Shown: positions 10,972-21,466 of the stretch, in pieces
Position numbering within the stretch: position 1 is the first letter of the stretch
How the letters are laid out: each line of letters starts with the position of its first letter
Assembly (NCBI RefSeq): GCF_963678635.1
Contig: NC_087062.1
Span: forward strand, 49,324,552-49,388,551
DNA: 64,000 nucleotides
Direction of reading: 5' to 3'
Origin: Symsagittifera roscoffensis
Lineage: Eukaryota; Xenacoelomorpha; Acoela; Convolutidae
Position numbers and translations under genes: made by a program
Notes under the pieces: model-generated
The model's input: only the letters and a program-made list of their open reading frames with translations
The model's database searches: none
What the model was told of the DNA's origin: nothing

Positions 10972-12878
10972 AATAAAGGCTTTAGATAGTATGCCATTTT
11001 TGATAAAGACAAAAACGTTGGCCAATTATATTTTTTACAGTCCCTTACCCACTGCAAATGTAAAGACTAGTTTTTTTTTGAAGTTTTCTAAAAATAAGAA
11101 CTTTTTCATTTGTGATAACTCGTATCACTCATAAATCAATGGAAGACTGGGACTACCCCTGTCAAGCATGAAAAAACATCAAAAAGAAAAAACGTATCTG
11201 GTTATTTCAGACGGTGCAATTTTTTATTTTTCAGATTGATTTTGAAAATTCATTCTTCAAATTGTAATGTCAGCCGAAAAAGAACAAAAATTACAAATTC
11301 AAACCATTTTTTGACAAACTAAGGCTCTTTACCCAATAGGTTCGAATTTGCGGAGCTGAAACCAACAATCCACAACCATTTTTTATAAATTTTGTTTCAT
11401 TTTGTTGTTGTACATGTTTTAAATATATTTTTAAAAGCAATTTTTTAAACGTTTTATATTTTTTGACCAGAAAAGTAAGAGCGAAAAAAAAGTACTACAG
11501 TTTTTAATCATTTCAAAAAAGGGGGCAAACAGTTGTACCAATGGAATCATATCATTTGAACAAGTTCAAAATAGTTTTCATGATCATTGACTAAAAGCTT
11601 ACTCAATTTGAGAAATTTCTTTAAAAACATTTTTGGAAACATAAAAAAATGGAAAGAGGAAAAATTTTCTTAAAACTTTTAGAAAAAAATTAATCGGAAA
11701 AACTGTAGAGATTATCTTGTGTAAATCACAAATAGATTCAGGCCGCTAGCAAAATTTCAGCAAAAACACTGAAGCCAATTATGAGAACGAAACAATTGTT
11801 CCAGAAAATGACAAGTAATATTTAGACCAATTTTACCATAAACCGTCAAAATTAAAAAATCGCAAAAACTACAATTTTTATCCCATTTTGACCTTCAAAT
11901 ACTCTATACCCACTAAATCGACTATTGGGAGCTCGAATCAACCATCAAAGACCATTTTTAATCACTTTCAAAATTTTTTATTTTTTAAATGAAAATGTTG
12001 AGTCAGAAATGGGAAAAATCAATTTTTTCCAAAAAGTCAAAAAAAGTTGTTCCAGTTGAATAAACTCACTAAGCCACACTCCATGAACCTGTTCAGAATG
12101 GTTTTCATGACCAAAGCCGTAAAAACTACCCAATTTGAGAAAAGGCGAAAAAACACTTTTTTCAGGACTTTGAAAAAGTGGAAAAATGGAAAAAATGGTC
12201 TTCAAACAAATAGGATGAAAAAGTGACCAGTAAAAGCATCGATGCCGTGTCAAATCAGGATCGCATGCCAATTTTTGAAACAATTAATCGGGTTTTTTTT
12301 AAGAACGAAACCATTTTTTGACAATTTTAGTAGTAGTATTTACACTAATTAGTACCATATATGGTCAAAATTCAAAAATACAAAAAACTACAATTTTCAT
12401 CCAATTTTGACCTTCAAATACTCTATACCCACTAAATTGACTATCGGGAGCTCGAATCAACCATCAAAAACCATTTTTAATCACTTTCAAAAATTTTTAT
12501 TTTTTAAATCAAAATGTTGAGTCAGAAATAGGAAAAAACAATTTTTTTCAAAAAGTCAAGAAAAGTTGTCCCAATTGAATAAACTCACTAAGCCACACTC
12601 TATGAACCTGTTCAGAATGGTTTTCATGACCAAAGCTGTAAAAAGTACCCAATTTGAGAAACTTCGAAAAATCACCTTTTAGTTAACTCAAAAAAGTGGA
12701 AAAATCGGGTAAAATGGGCTTCAAACCGATAGGATCGAAAAGTGACCTTTATAAGATATGATTGCCGTGTCAAATTAGGGCCGCATGCAAAAAATTAGAA
12801 AAATTCAACGAAACGTTTTTGAGAACTCGACAAATTTGGTCGTTTTGTTAAAGGTTAAATTTTAGAAATTTTTTGTCC

Positions 12879-12900
12879 GGAAGGGGCCCCTTCCCCTTCC
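12879..12900 (+). other. Terminal hairpin of C1
   Basis: GGAAGGGG (12879-12886) pairs with CCCCTTCC (12893-12900) around a 6-base loop. It is followed by the CGCGACCATCTAG terminus. Confidence 0.7.
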
Positions 12901-12938
12901 TAAATGCTTTTTATGCTACACGCGACCATCTAGCACCC

Positions 12939-14210
12939 TCAAGGTCACGTGACTTACTTTTGTTTTTGGTATTTTCTGAAACCAAAAGCAAGCATGGTCA
13001 TGCATCGACATCATGTGCTCAAGCAAATACGTGGACTTCTACGCATTCCCATTCGCAATGCGCCCATCGGGCTCAAATGCCAATGCTCAATTAATTTTGC
13101 CAGGTGAAAAAAAAAATTATTCAAAAAGTTCTGCTAAACTTTATTTTAAACTACCACCAAAAAACGCAAAGATTTCAAAGTGTAAAACAATCAAATTTTT
13201 GCCAATACCGGGCTTGCAATGAGACTGATGTTGGCAAAAGTAAAATAGAAAATGTAGAAAATGGAAAGAGAAAAATTGTTCAAAATAAGAACGCAACATC
13301 AAAAACTTATTTGATCTCCGCTCAAATCATAATTCAGATCAGGCTGATTTCAGATTTTAAGCGTAGAATTTACGGTTGCGGCTGCTCCCTCTACAGGTCC
13401 CAGAGGGACCGAGTGAGCATCCTACCTCGATCCAGGTTAACGGATAGTTGTTCTTAATTTTTCACAAATTTTTTTTTCTCTAATGCTTGTTTTCACTTCC
13501 TCGTGAGAAGCTGTATTAATTTTTAAAAAATTTAATTTATCCATCAATGCTTCCAAGAACAACTGATTTTAGGCGATTACAAATGCGGTTGTTGAAACTA
13601 GTAAGGGATAATGATGAGAAAAATTGTAAGTTTTCAAATGAATTTAAAAACAGTTTTTTTCCTTTTTTTCTTTTGTAAATCGGGAGAAATGAATCAGTTT
13701 TTTTTTAAGTTTTCCTCGCACCACCCACTGTTCCTAAGTATTGAAGATTCCTGTTCTAGCCGTTTATAACACTTTGGCAGAAAAAACATCAATATGATGT
13801 AAAATGTTTTAAAAAAGAGAAAAATTTAAAAATTATGTTTTTTTTTAAAAATCAAAAAATTGTAATTTTCAAAATTGAAAAAAAGTAAAAGTTAATTGCA
13901 TATTACGATTCACCGTACCCAACTTAGTGGGTATAGCATTTTAAATTACCAAAAAATGTTGAAAATTGTAGATTTTATGAAGTTTTCATTTTGGCTATTT
14001 TTCCTTGTCGCCTCCACTTAAGGCACCTTTGAGCCAACTTGAGAAACTGGAACCTAAACAAGCTATACAGATAGTCTCAATGAGCCATTTTCAGCGTGAT
14101 AACACGCCTGGAAGAAAAAAAAACTCCAGAAAAGAAAGAAAATTTTGAACTTTAACCTTTTTTCTTCTTCAAATGGCGATACTTAGAATAATTTTTCAGC
14201 TGAAAAGTTC
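12939..14210 (+). mobile_element. Helitron-like element B3, cut by the gap
   Basis: It starts with TCAAGGTCACGTGAC, as in B1, after the C1 terminus. It follows B1/B2 through the GGTCCC hairpin (13396-13410) up to the run of Ns. The right end is not seen, so the true junction with the following polymerase relic is unknown. Confidence 0.5.
13396..13410 (+). other. GGTCCC/GGGACC hairpin in B3
   Basis: Same 6-bp stem and AGA loop as B1 and B2. Confidence 0.55.
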
Positions 14211-14410
14211 NNNNNNNNNNNNNNNNNNNNNNNNNNNNNNNNNNNNNNNNNNNNNNNNNNNNNNNNNNNNNNNNNNNNNNNNNNNNNNNNNNNNNNNNNN
14301 NNNNNNNNNNNNNNNNNNNNNNNNNNNNNNNNNNNNNNNNNNNNNNNNNNNNNNNNNNNNNNNNNNNNNNNNNNNNNNNNNNNNNNNNNNNNNNNNNNNN
14401 NNNNNNNNNN
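14211..14410. other. Scaffold gap (200 N)
   Basis: A run of exactly 200 Ns, a conventional placeholder length, so the real distance is unknown. Any reading frame drawn across it is meaningless. Confidence 0.98.
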
Positions 14411-16094
14411 ATTGTGTTGACATATCTGCTTCTTCCGAATCTTCAATAGATTCGTCTTTGTACTCCAACTTGTTTGTTGAATAATTTTAACCACGTTCGT
14501 TCAGCTGATCAAAAATCTTTTTCAATCTTTTATTGACAGCTACTTTAATATCTCGAAATTTTGTTCTCATCTCCAACTTACTTTTTTTCAGCCAACAGAT
14601 TGAGGTTGGCTATAAAATGAATAATCAAGTTCTGTGGATCCTTGTTGTACAAAACGCTGGTTTCATTAATCAGATTTGATGATAAAGAGACTAAAACTGT
14701 AACATGCTTTGCAATCCAGGTTGTAGTTTTTGTTTCTTTATTTCTTCTGTAGGAGCACAAATCGACTCAAAATTGAAAATTGGTAGATTTTTGAAAAGCT
14801 TGTTATCTTCAGAAACTGGTAGATTGAATCTTTCTAGCTTTTCGAACAATGTTTTGCGGAGCTCATACACGTTCTTTGGGTAAACATGCCTGACTCGATC
14901 CTTGCATCTCAGAAGATGTTTGTTAAACTTGTCGGATGTATTGAAGAAAGTGTCACAAATTGGACACCGAAAAATTTTAAGAAGCTACCTATATCATTTG
15001 TTTGAATGATATGATTGTTGATTCTCAGCAGATTAACCGTTTTTATCAAATCGTTTGATACTTCGTCGAACTATTTCTCCTTCAAATTATCCTTCTTGGA
15101 TATGGAAATCGTATATATAGATGCTTATTTACACAATTTCCTGGACAACAGGTAGGTCTTCTACTGAAACTCCACGAAAACTTTAAGGATCATGACCAGA
15201 CTTTGTTATGAATTCTCTAAAGTATCCAGAAAAGTGAGAGTCGAGACCATTGTGTCCGTTCATGTACCTGGCCAATGCGCGGAAAACACGCATATGATCT
15301 TTGTATGGATCCTTGTCTTTGTTAGATCGAAGACAGTTAACAGAATGATTTTTCAGTAGAGGTTCGAGTAAGAGAGAGTCAGACATCCCATTGGGATGTT
15401 TTTCAGCAAAGCAGCAAAAATTGTCACATTTGTGATCAACTTGATTCTCCATTTTGTACTTTGACGTTCTTGGGTACATTGCTCCACAATATTAAACTTT
15501 TCTACTTTTCTTAGGATTATTATCAAATCCTCTTTCGTACACAGTTAGTGAGATCTTTCATACAAAGTATTGTCTTTATCAGCGTAGAATTATCGATACT
15601 CAGCAGTCTCATTGTTTCGAAGAACAAAACCCAAAGCAATGTTGATTTTTGCGGCAGAATCGAGGTTGTTGAAGACTTCTTCAAGTCTCTCGTTCATTAT
15701 TTTAGTATCTAACTTGGACATTTGGAAGTTAAATACCTTATGTCTCCCATTTTTCTTCTCCGTGTCCACCAGAAAATTTTGACAAGTAATAAGTTCCTTC
15801 TTCAGTTTTTCACCATCTTCCCCTTCTTCCTCCACAATCTTGTTCCAGTCGGCCACTGTATTACTAGGTTTTTGTTGCTTAGCTCCGTGTTCCTTTCTCC
15901 GATGTTGTTAGAGAGGGTAGTAACTTGGGAACTCTTGTTCACAAGAAGAACAATCCGTCGACTGCTTAGCACTTGGTTGCGCGTGCTTCTTGACAGTTTG
16001 GTAGTTCATCTCCTCTTTGCTCTTTGTATACCAATGACAGTTTGGACACTTATGTTTTTTTGTTTTTCACATCTCTTTCGATGTCGAACTGCAT
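14411..16094 (-). pseudogene. Polinton-type family B DNA polymerase, N-terminal part, broken (copy 1)
   Basis: Reading right to left from an ATG at 16094, this matches the N-terminal half of the full-length relic at 55,019-59,297. It starts with a Cys/His zinc-finger-like stretch (broken by a frameshift and a stop), then an acidic segment (15856-15590), a Cys-rich segment ending in FREFITKSGHDP (15479-15183), a second C-x2-C zinc-finger-like stretch and the start of the exonuclease domain. At Exo I both copies read NFES, where DFES would be expected. The family is the protein-primed polymerase of Polinton/Maverick and adintovirus-like elements, which replicates element DNA. The copy stops at the gap, so the polymerase domain is absent. 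Stops and frameshifts match those of the other copy, so it is dead. Confidence 0.85.
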
Positions 16095-16316
16095 GTTGAC
16101 TTTCTCAATTTGTTTAAAAAATTGATAAAAGAAAACTGGGACTTTAGAAATGTTCCAAATTCAAAAATCAAAATACCAATTGGTTAAAGAACTCAATTTT
16201 TTCTTTTCACGGTGTAACAAGTTAAAAAATTTGAAGTAATATTCAGTTGACTGTTTCTGATTGGCAAACAGATTTAATGATTTAATCCAATAAAATGAGC
16301 GTATTTACACTAAAAA

Positions 16317-16440
16317 TGACGTCATCGCCTACGAAGTTATACTTTTATGGTCATAAGGTCATTCTTCGAATAGAAGAGACGTCACCGCCCACGCAACTTT
16401 CCTTTTATGGTAATGACAACATCGCCTACGCAATTTTCCA
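16317..16440 (-). promoter_or_regulatory. Upstream region of polymerase copy 1: CRE-like direct repeats and CArG box
   Basis: Three imperfect direct repeats of a GACRTCAYCGCCYACG core begin near 16,318, 16,377 and 16,425. The first includes the palindrome TGACGTCA (16317-16324), which resembles a CREB/ATF site. CCTTTTATGG (16401-16410) is a CC(A/T)6GG box and the reverse complement of the CCATAAAAGG found in the array units. CCAAT motifs flank the region (16,288 and 16,451). The position just upstream of the polymerase ATG suggests a promoter, but no activity is shown. Confidence 0.4.
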
Positions 16441-16990
16441 AGAAAATCAACCAATCAGAACTCTGCATTTTTTAGTTATAAATTTAAATTTAAAAGTTAT
16501 AATTTTTCAAAAATATCAATAAAAAAAGTTTCAACTTCTTAGAGCTACTCTATGAGAAAAAAGAAAAAATTTCAAGTGATTTCTTTATTGATGAAACAGT
16601 TGTAGACTCTTACTTTTTAACCAGTTTTTTGGAAATTTCTGTTGTCCAAAAAATAATTCTCCGACTAAGTAAAGATCTATTTAGAAAGATTTATGCAATC
16701 AAAGAGTTTACTTTTGAACCGAGTGTTGAGTATCAAAACTAAAAACTTACTGCTGAATTACACCTGACTAGAAAAGAAAAACCAACTTAGAAAATTTGAA
16801 GCTATCCAAAAAAGCGTACGATAATGTATCGAAGACTCTTTTTTTCTTTACGCGATTCACAAAATTGTAAAAACTTCCCAGCAAAGCTCTTTTTTCTTCA
16901 GTTCTTCAACGTTCAAAATCCTGCAAGTTCAGGTTTTTAATAAGGTTTTCAGAGATTTGCTTTGAACAAATTTACCAATTTCGAACTATC
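16441..16990. other. Region between polymerase upstream sites and array, no gene seen
   Basis: About 550 bases nearly identical to 59,645-60,192. An open stretch of about 60 codons on the plus strand from about 16,503 lacks an ATG and ends near 16,685. I assign nothing to it. The inner end of a Polinton terminal repeat could lie here, but I cannot demonstrate one. Confidence 0.4.
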
Positions 16991-17642
16991 CTCTCAAATC
17001 AACATCAAAAAGAGAATTTGTCTATCTACTCAGAAATCAGCAACTTCGCTTGGGTTATATACAAAAAAATCTTGATGACAAAACTTGCAGAGTTGCTACT
17101 CATTCTACTTTACATTCTTTTGTTACTTATATCGGCAGCATTTCTTATTTTTACAGTTTACAGCTTACAACATCTGGTAATTCATTTTTGCAATTGCTTT
17201 TGAGTATATTTTTTTACTTATTTGGGAGATTTAAGTTCTTAAAAGTGTCGTCTGATTAGATATGGCAACTAGAACAAAAATGAACACTTTCGTGATTGGA
17301 AACGACAATGTGTAAAAGTACCAAAAATGGAGCTTGGTTTCCAATTTGACACGACTTTCATATACGAATTCCATAAAAGGAAGCTGAAATCTGATTGGAC
17401 ACGACTACAATCCAAATAAGAAAATCAATTCTGATTGGTTAAACCCAAACATTCGAGTTGCAAGTACCCCTAACTCCTAACAAAAAATCCTTTTATTTTC
17501 AATTTAACTACCATCAACTACCTCCTCTCTTAGCTCTAAATACTTAACTTCAACTTAGCTATCGTCATCTACTTCCCTCTCAACTGTAAACCAATCGTTC
17601 TTTTTACTCTGTTTTACTCTTTCACTCAACTTATCGCTCAAA

Positions 17643-18002
17643 ATGATCTTCTCAATCTCGGTGCAAAACAGCAGTCTTATGTAATCCGTAGAATTTTCGC
17701 CTGATCTAGGACAAATCCAAGTGCGAGAAACAGTCTCTGGAGTTTTTCTAGCACGAATGGACATCCGAATCCAAGTCTGGCACATGGTGGAGGTGATGCG
17801 AAGGGATCTCAACGAGCATCATATGAATCAAGTACCCATCACAGAGAACCAACTTGGAACAATGCAAATGATGGAGGACGTGTCTGAGCATGTGGGGTTG
17901 AACTACCCCGACACACCTGGTTTTAGATATGTGGCTCAACTAAATTACTTTTTCATTTTTTCTTGGGAAGAGGGATCTGTGAAGAACCCAATTACAAGAT
18001 AA
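17643..18002 (+). pseudogene. Array ORF copy a (broken)
   Basis: It starts with the family's ATG context (CAAAATGATCTTCTC) but meets an in-frame TAA within the first 15 codons (near 17,682). The frame then stays open from about 17,721 to 18,002. A small change converts the family's ACAATAGAAGAAG to ACAAGATAAGAAG and ends the frame about 60 codons early. The family has no domain that I recognise. Confidence 0.6.
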
Positions 18003-18777
18003 GAAGTTGGGGGTTCTCTGAGCAACGAAATCCAATCATCGAACCACCAAGACAACCGCCGGCGATGCAGAAAAGACCAGCTTTGCGCTCCATTGAGAAC
18101 TTGCAAACTTTCAGAACTCAGCTTCTCGACAGGTCTTTGATTTGTAAATAATTTGGTTGTTGTCTTGTCTTTTGTAATATATTTCTTTTGCATCCTTAAT
18201 TTTATTTTCAAGAGATTAGACAAGATGAAATAGAAAAAATTGTTTAAAAAATTCGCACAAGGATTAAAAATCAAACAAATCTGCAGTTGGTAAACATTTT
18301 TACATCGTTTTAATGCGCACATTTTAAAAAAATTACATTATTTTATCATCTTGTAAGAAATTTCCTACATTCGCACACAAAATTAAAAAGTCATTACAAT
18401 TTTTGCATACATGTTTAAACTTTACAAGAATTTTTGCACCATGCAAAATTTTCCATCATAAATAATTGCGCATTTGTTAAAAAAATTTAAAAAAATCGCA
18501 AATAAATAAAAGTTTCATTAAATATTTTCGAATTTTAAAGAAAATTGTAACAAAGTTAATGAAAAAATCAAATCAAAATTTGCATCTGGGGAAAAAACTA
18601 TGAGTTTATTTTTGCACACGTGTTAAAAATTACATATTTAATCGTTGAAAAAAGTTTACTTTGAAATAAAATTTGCTTTGATGAGATTTTTATAAACAAA
18701 TATTCAATTATTAAGAGAAAAATTGACACACTCATTATTTACAGAACCATAACCATCAATGAAACAATGAACAGTTT

Positions 18778-18984
18778 TCAACAAATCAGACTTATACTTT
18801 TACTTTTGAACTTTTCGAATCCTCTCCAAAAAAAACCCGATCCAAGAGTCTGGGTAGACACATGCTTCTGAGAAGAACTGAGCTGATATTTTTTGAATTT
18901 TTTTCGCAGCAGACGTTTCTTTGCAACTTTGGGTAAATTTTCCGGTATTCTAGATTTCAAGTTGTGTTCGACAGCACAATTCAA
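18778..18984 (-). pseudogene. Minus-strand basic frame in U1
   Basis: An open frame rich in Lys/Arg (LPKVAKKRLLRKKFKKYQL) and Ser/Gln, conserved at this position in every long unit. The C-terminal frame differs between units through single-base indels near the LGSGF motif, so it is decayed or never coding. Family unknown. Confidence 0.3.
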
Positions 18985-19210
18985 TTGATTAAAAACTCCA
19001 CCTCGTGATAATTATTACTGGAATAAAATCTGTATTTGCCAAATGATGATATTTATCTAATCTTTGCAAAAAGTGATCGAGCGATGATCCGATTAATACA
19101 AATGGAACTTGCAATTTTCCACTGGACAGAGTGATGAATGGTTAGATAGACAGTTGTCTTGGGTGACAATGAATTTTTCATAAAAATTTTCTGAGACTAA
19201 AACTTTCTAC

Positions 19211-20307
19211 TCTCAAATCTACATCAAAATCAGAGAACTTGACTATCTACTCAGAAATCAGCAGGTTCGCTTGGATTATATACAAAAAACTCTTGATTAG
19301 AAAACTTGCAGAGTTGCTACTCGTTCTATTTTACTTTCTTTAGTTATTTATATTTGCATGTTTTATTATTTTTACAGTTTACAGCTAGCTAATTTTGGTC
19401 ATTCATTTTTGCAATTGCTTTTGTGTATATTTTTCACTTATTTGGAAGATTTAAGTCCTTAAAAGGGTCTTCTGATTGGATATGGCAACTAGAATAAAAA
19501 TGAACCTTTTGTGATTGGAAACGACAATGTGGAAAAGTACCCAAAATGGAGCTTGGTTTCCGATTGGACACGACTACAACCCAAATAAGGAAAATCAATT
19601 CTGACTGGTTAAACCCACACATTCGAGATGCAAGTACCCCTAACTCCTAACGAAAAATCTTTTTTTTTTAAATTTAACTTCCGTCAACCACCTCCTTTCT
19701 CAGCTCTAAGTACTTTAACTTCAAACTAACTATCGTCAACTACTTTCCTCTCAACTGTAAACCAATCGCTCAAAATGATTCTCTCAGTCTCGGAACAAAA
19801 CAGCATCCTTATGTACTCTGTAGAATTTTCGCCTGATCTAGGACAAATCCAAGAGCGAGAAACAGTCTCTGGAGTTTTTCTGGCCCGAATCGACATCCGA
19901 ATCCAAGTCTGGCACATGATGGAGGTGATGCGAAAGAATTTCAATGAGCATCATATGACACAAGTACCCATCACAGAGAATCAACTTGGACCAATGCAAA
20001 CGATGGAGGAAGTATCTGGGCATGTGGGATTGAACTACCCCGACACACCTGACTCTAGATACGTGGCTCTTGATAATTAACATTGGAACAAAATCTGTAT
20101 TTGCATAAAGTATGAGTAGAGTCAACAATTTGGTAAAAGAAATGTTATTTATCTAATCTTTGCAAAATTTGACCGAGTGATGATCCGATTAATACTAAGT
20201 GGAACTTGCAATTTTCCACTGGTTAGAAAGATGAATGGTTAGATACACAGTTGTCCTGGGTGACAATGAATTTGTCATAAAAATTTTCTGAGACTAAATT
20301 TTTCTAC
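19211..20307 (+). repeat. Array unit U2 (short class)
   Basis: It lacks module X: the ORF runs from GTGGCTC straight into TTGATAATTAA. The upstream region has lost the CCATAAAAGG segment but keeps CCAAATAAGG (19581-19590). Confidence 0.8.
19775..20080 (+). CDS. Array ORF copy b (short form, 101 aa)
   Basis: An uninterrupted frame from ATG. It shares the first roughly 97 residues with the 169-residue copies (…QERETVSGVFLAR…QVWHMMEVM…GLNYPDTPDSRYVA) and then ends in LDN because module X is missing. There is no signal peptide, membrane segment or known motif; the composition is acidic and Met-rich. It may be a truncated pseudogene or a distinct short isoform. An upstream promoter-like region is present but reduced. 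Confidence 0.35.
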   Translation: MILSVSEQNSILMYSVEFSPDLGQIQERETVSGVFLARIDIRIQVWHMMEVMRKNFNEHHMTQVPITENQLGPMQTMEEVSGHVGLNYPDTPDSRYVALDN

Positions 20308-20956
20308 TCTCAAATCACATCAAAATCAGAGAACTTGACGATCTATTCAGAAATCAGCAAGATCGCTTGGATTATATGCAAAAATTTCTTGATGAGAAAA
20401 CTTGCAGAGTTGCTACTCGTTCTATTTTTCTTTCTTTAGTTACTTATATCGGCATTATTTCCTTTTTTTACAGTTTACAGCTTACAACTTCTGGTAACTC
20501 ATTTTTGCGATTGCTTTTGTGTATATTTTTTTTACTTATTTGGAAGATTTAAGTTCTTAAAAGGGTCTTCTGATTAGATATGGCAACTAGAACAAAAATG
20601 AACACTTTTGTGATTGGAATCAACAATGTGTAGAAGTACCAAAAACGAGCTTGGTTTCAGATTGAACATGACTTTTATTTAAGAATTCCATAAAAGGAAG
20701 CTGAAACCTGATTGGACACGACTACAATCCAAATAAGGAAAAACAATTCTGATTGGTTAAACGCACACATTCGAGTTGCAGGTACCCCTAACTCCTAACA
20801 AAAAATCCTTTGTTTTCGATTTAACTACCGTCAACTACCTCCTCTCTCAGCTCTAAATACTTCAACTTCAACTTAACTATCGTCAACTACATCCCTCTCA
20901 ACTGTAAGCCAATCGTTCTTTTTACTCTGTATCTTTTACTCAACTTATTCCTCAAA

Positions 20957-21466
20957 ATGATCTTCTCAGTCTCGGTGCAAAACAGCAGTCTTATGCACTC
21001 TGTAGAATTTTCGCCTGATCTAGCACAAATCCAAGAGCGAGAAACAGTCTCTGGAGTTTTTCTAGCACGAATGGATATCCGATTCCAAGTCTGGCACATG
21101 GTGGAGGTGATGCGAAGGGATTTCAACGAGCATCATATGAATCAAGTACCCATCACAGAGAACCAACTTGGAACAATGCAAATGATGGAGGACGTGTCTG
21201 AGCGTGTGGGGTTGAACTACCCCGACACACCTGACTCTAGATATGTGGCTCAACCAGTTTACTTTTTCATTTTTCCTTCGGAAGAGGGATCTGTGGAGAA
21301 CCCAATTACAATAGAAGAAGTTGGGGATTCTCTGAGCAACGAAATCCAATCATCGAACCACCAAGACTACCGCCGGCGATGCAGACAAGATCAGCTTTGC
21401 GCTCCATTGAGAACTTGCAAAACTTTCAGAACTAAGCTTCTCGACAGGTCTTTGTTCTGTAAATAA
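20957..21466 (+). CDS. Array ORF copy c, unknown protein of 169 aa
   Basis: This is the longest intact form, from ATG in AAAATG context to TAA. Residues 1-97 are acidic and Met-rich (VWHMVEVMRRDFNEHHM). Residues about 98-108 form a short hydrophobic patch (VYFFIF). The C-terminal third is Ser/Arg/Gln/Cys-rich (RRRCRQDQLC). No domain is recognised. About 270 bases upstream lie two CC(A/T)6GG boxes among repeated GATTGG motifs. A plausible 5' UTR intron runs from GCAG|GTACCCC to CCTCTCTCAG. By hand count, copies c and f differ at about 9 amino-acid-changing and 6 silent sites, which at best suggests weak constraint. The frame may be a real small gene or a chance frame in a repeat. Confidence 0.45.
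   Translation: MIFSVSVQNSSLMHSVEFSPDLAQIQERETVSGVFLARMDIRFQVWHMVEVMRRDFNEHHMNQVPITENQLGTMQMMEDVSERVGLNYPDTPDSRYVAQPVYFFIFPSEEGSVENPITIEEVGDSLSNEIQSSNHQDYRRRCRQDQLCAPLRTCKTFRTKLLDRSLFCK

Larger units (their letters stand above)
10464..12933 (+). mobile_element. Helitron-like non-coding element C1 (complete)
   Basis: This single-copy family starts with TCAGGTCTGCG four bases after the B2 terminus and ends in CTAG at 12930-12933. It has a 41-base hairpin (10931-10971) and an internal near-duplication with a period of about 515 bases (about 11,740-12,250 and 12,250-12,780). The duplicated module is related to the internal modules of A2 and A3, so families A and C share body sequence while B does not. 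The terminal hairpin (12879-12900) has its own sequence. Non-coding. Confidence 0.5.
16991..19210 (+). repeat. Array unit U1 (long class)
   Basis: First unit, fused to the polymerase upstream region. It contains CCATAAAAGG (17371-17380), the broken ORF copy a, module X and the minus-strand basic frame. V1 in the second array is its counterpart. Confidence 0.8.

Noticed and set aside
13216..13235. Hammerhead ribozyme-like CTGATG
   Set aside because: The core does not continue as CTGATGA with a following stem and GAA; similar text near 56,790 is inside the polymerase gene.
13370..13445. tRNA-like B box (CTCGATCCAGG) near a hairpin, suggesting a tRNA-derived SINE
   Set aside because: No A box at the right distance and no cloverleaf can be drawn; the stem is the GGTCCC hairpin.
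14173..14494. Open frames across the N run
   Set aside because: They consist mostly of unknown residues over a scaffold gap.
15722..16099. Plus-strand 125-codon open frame opposite the polymerase (also 58943-59302)
   Set aside because: It is the shadow of the minus-strand polymerase N-terminal region, whose zinc-finger and acidic segments are recognisable.
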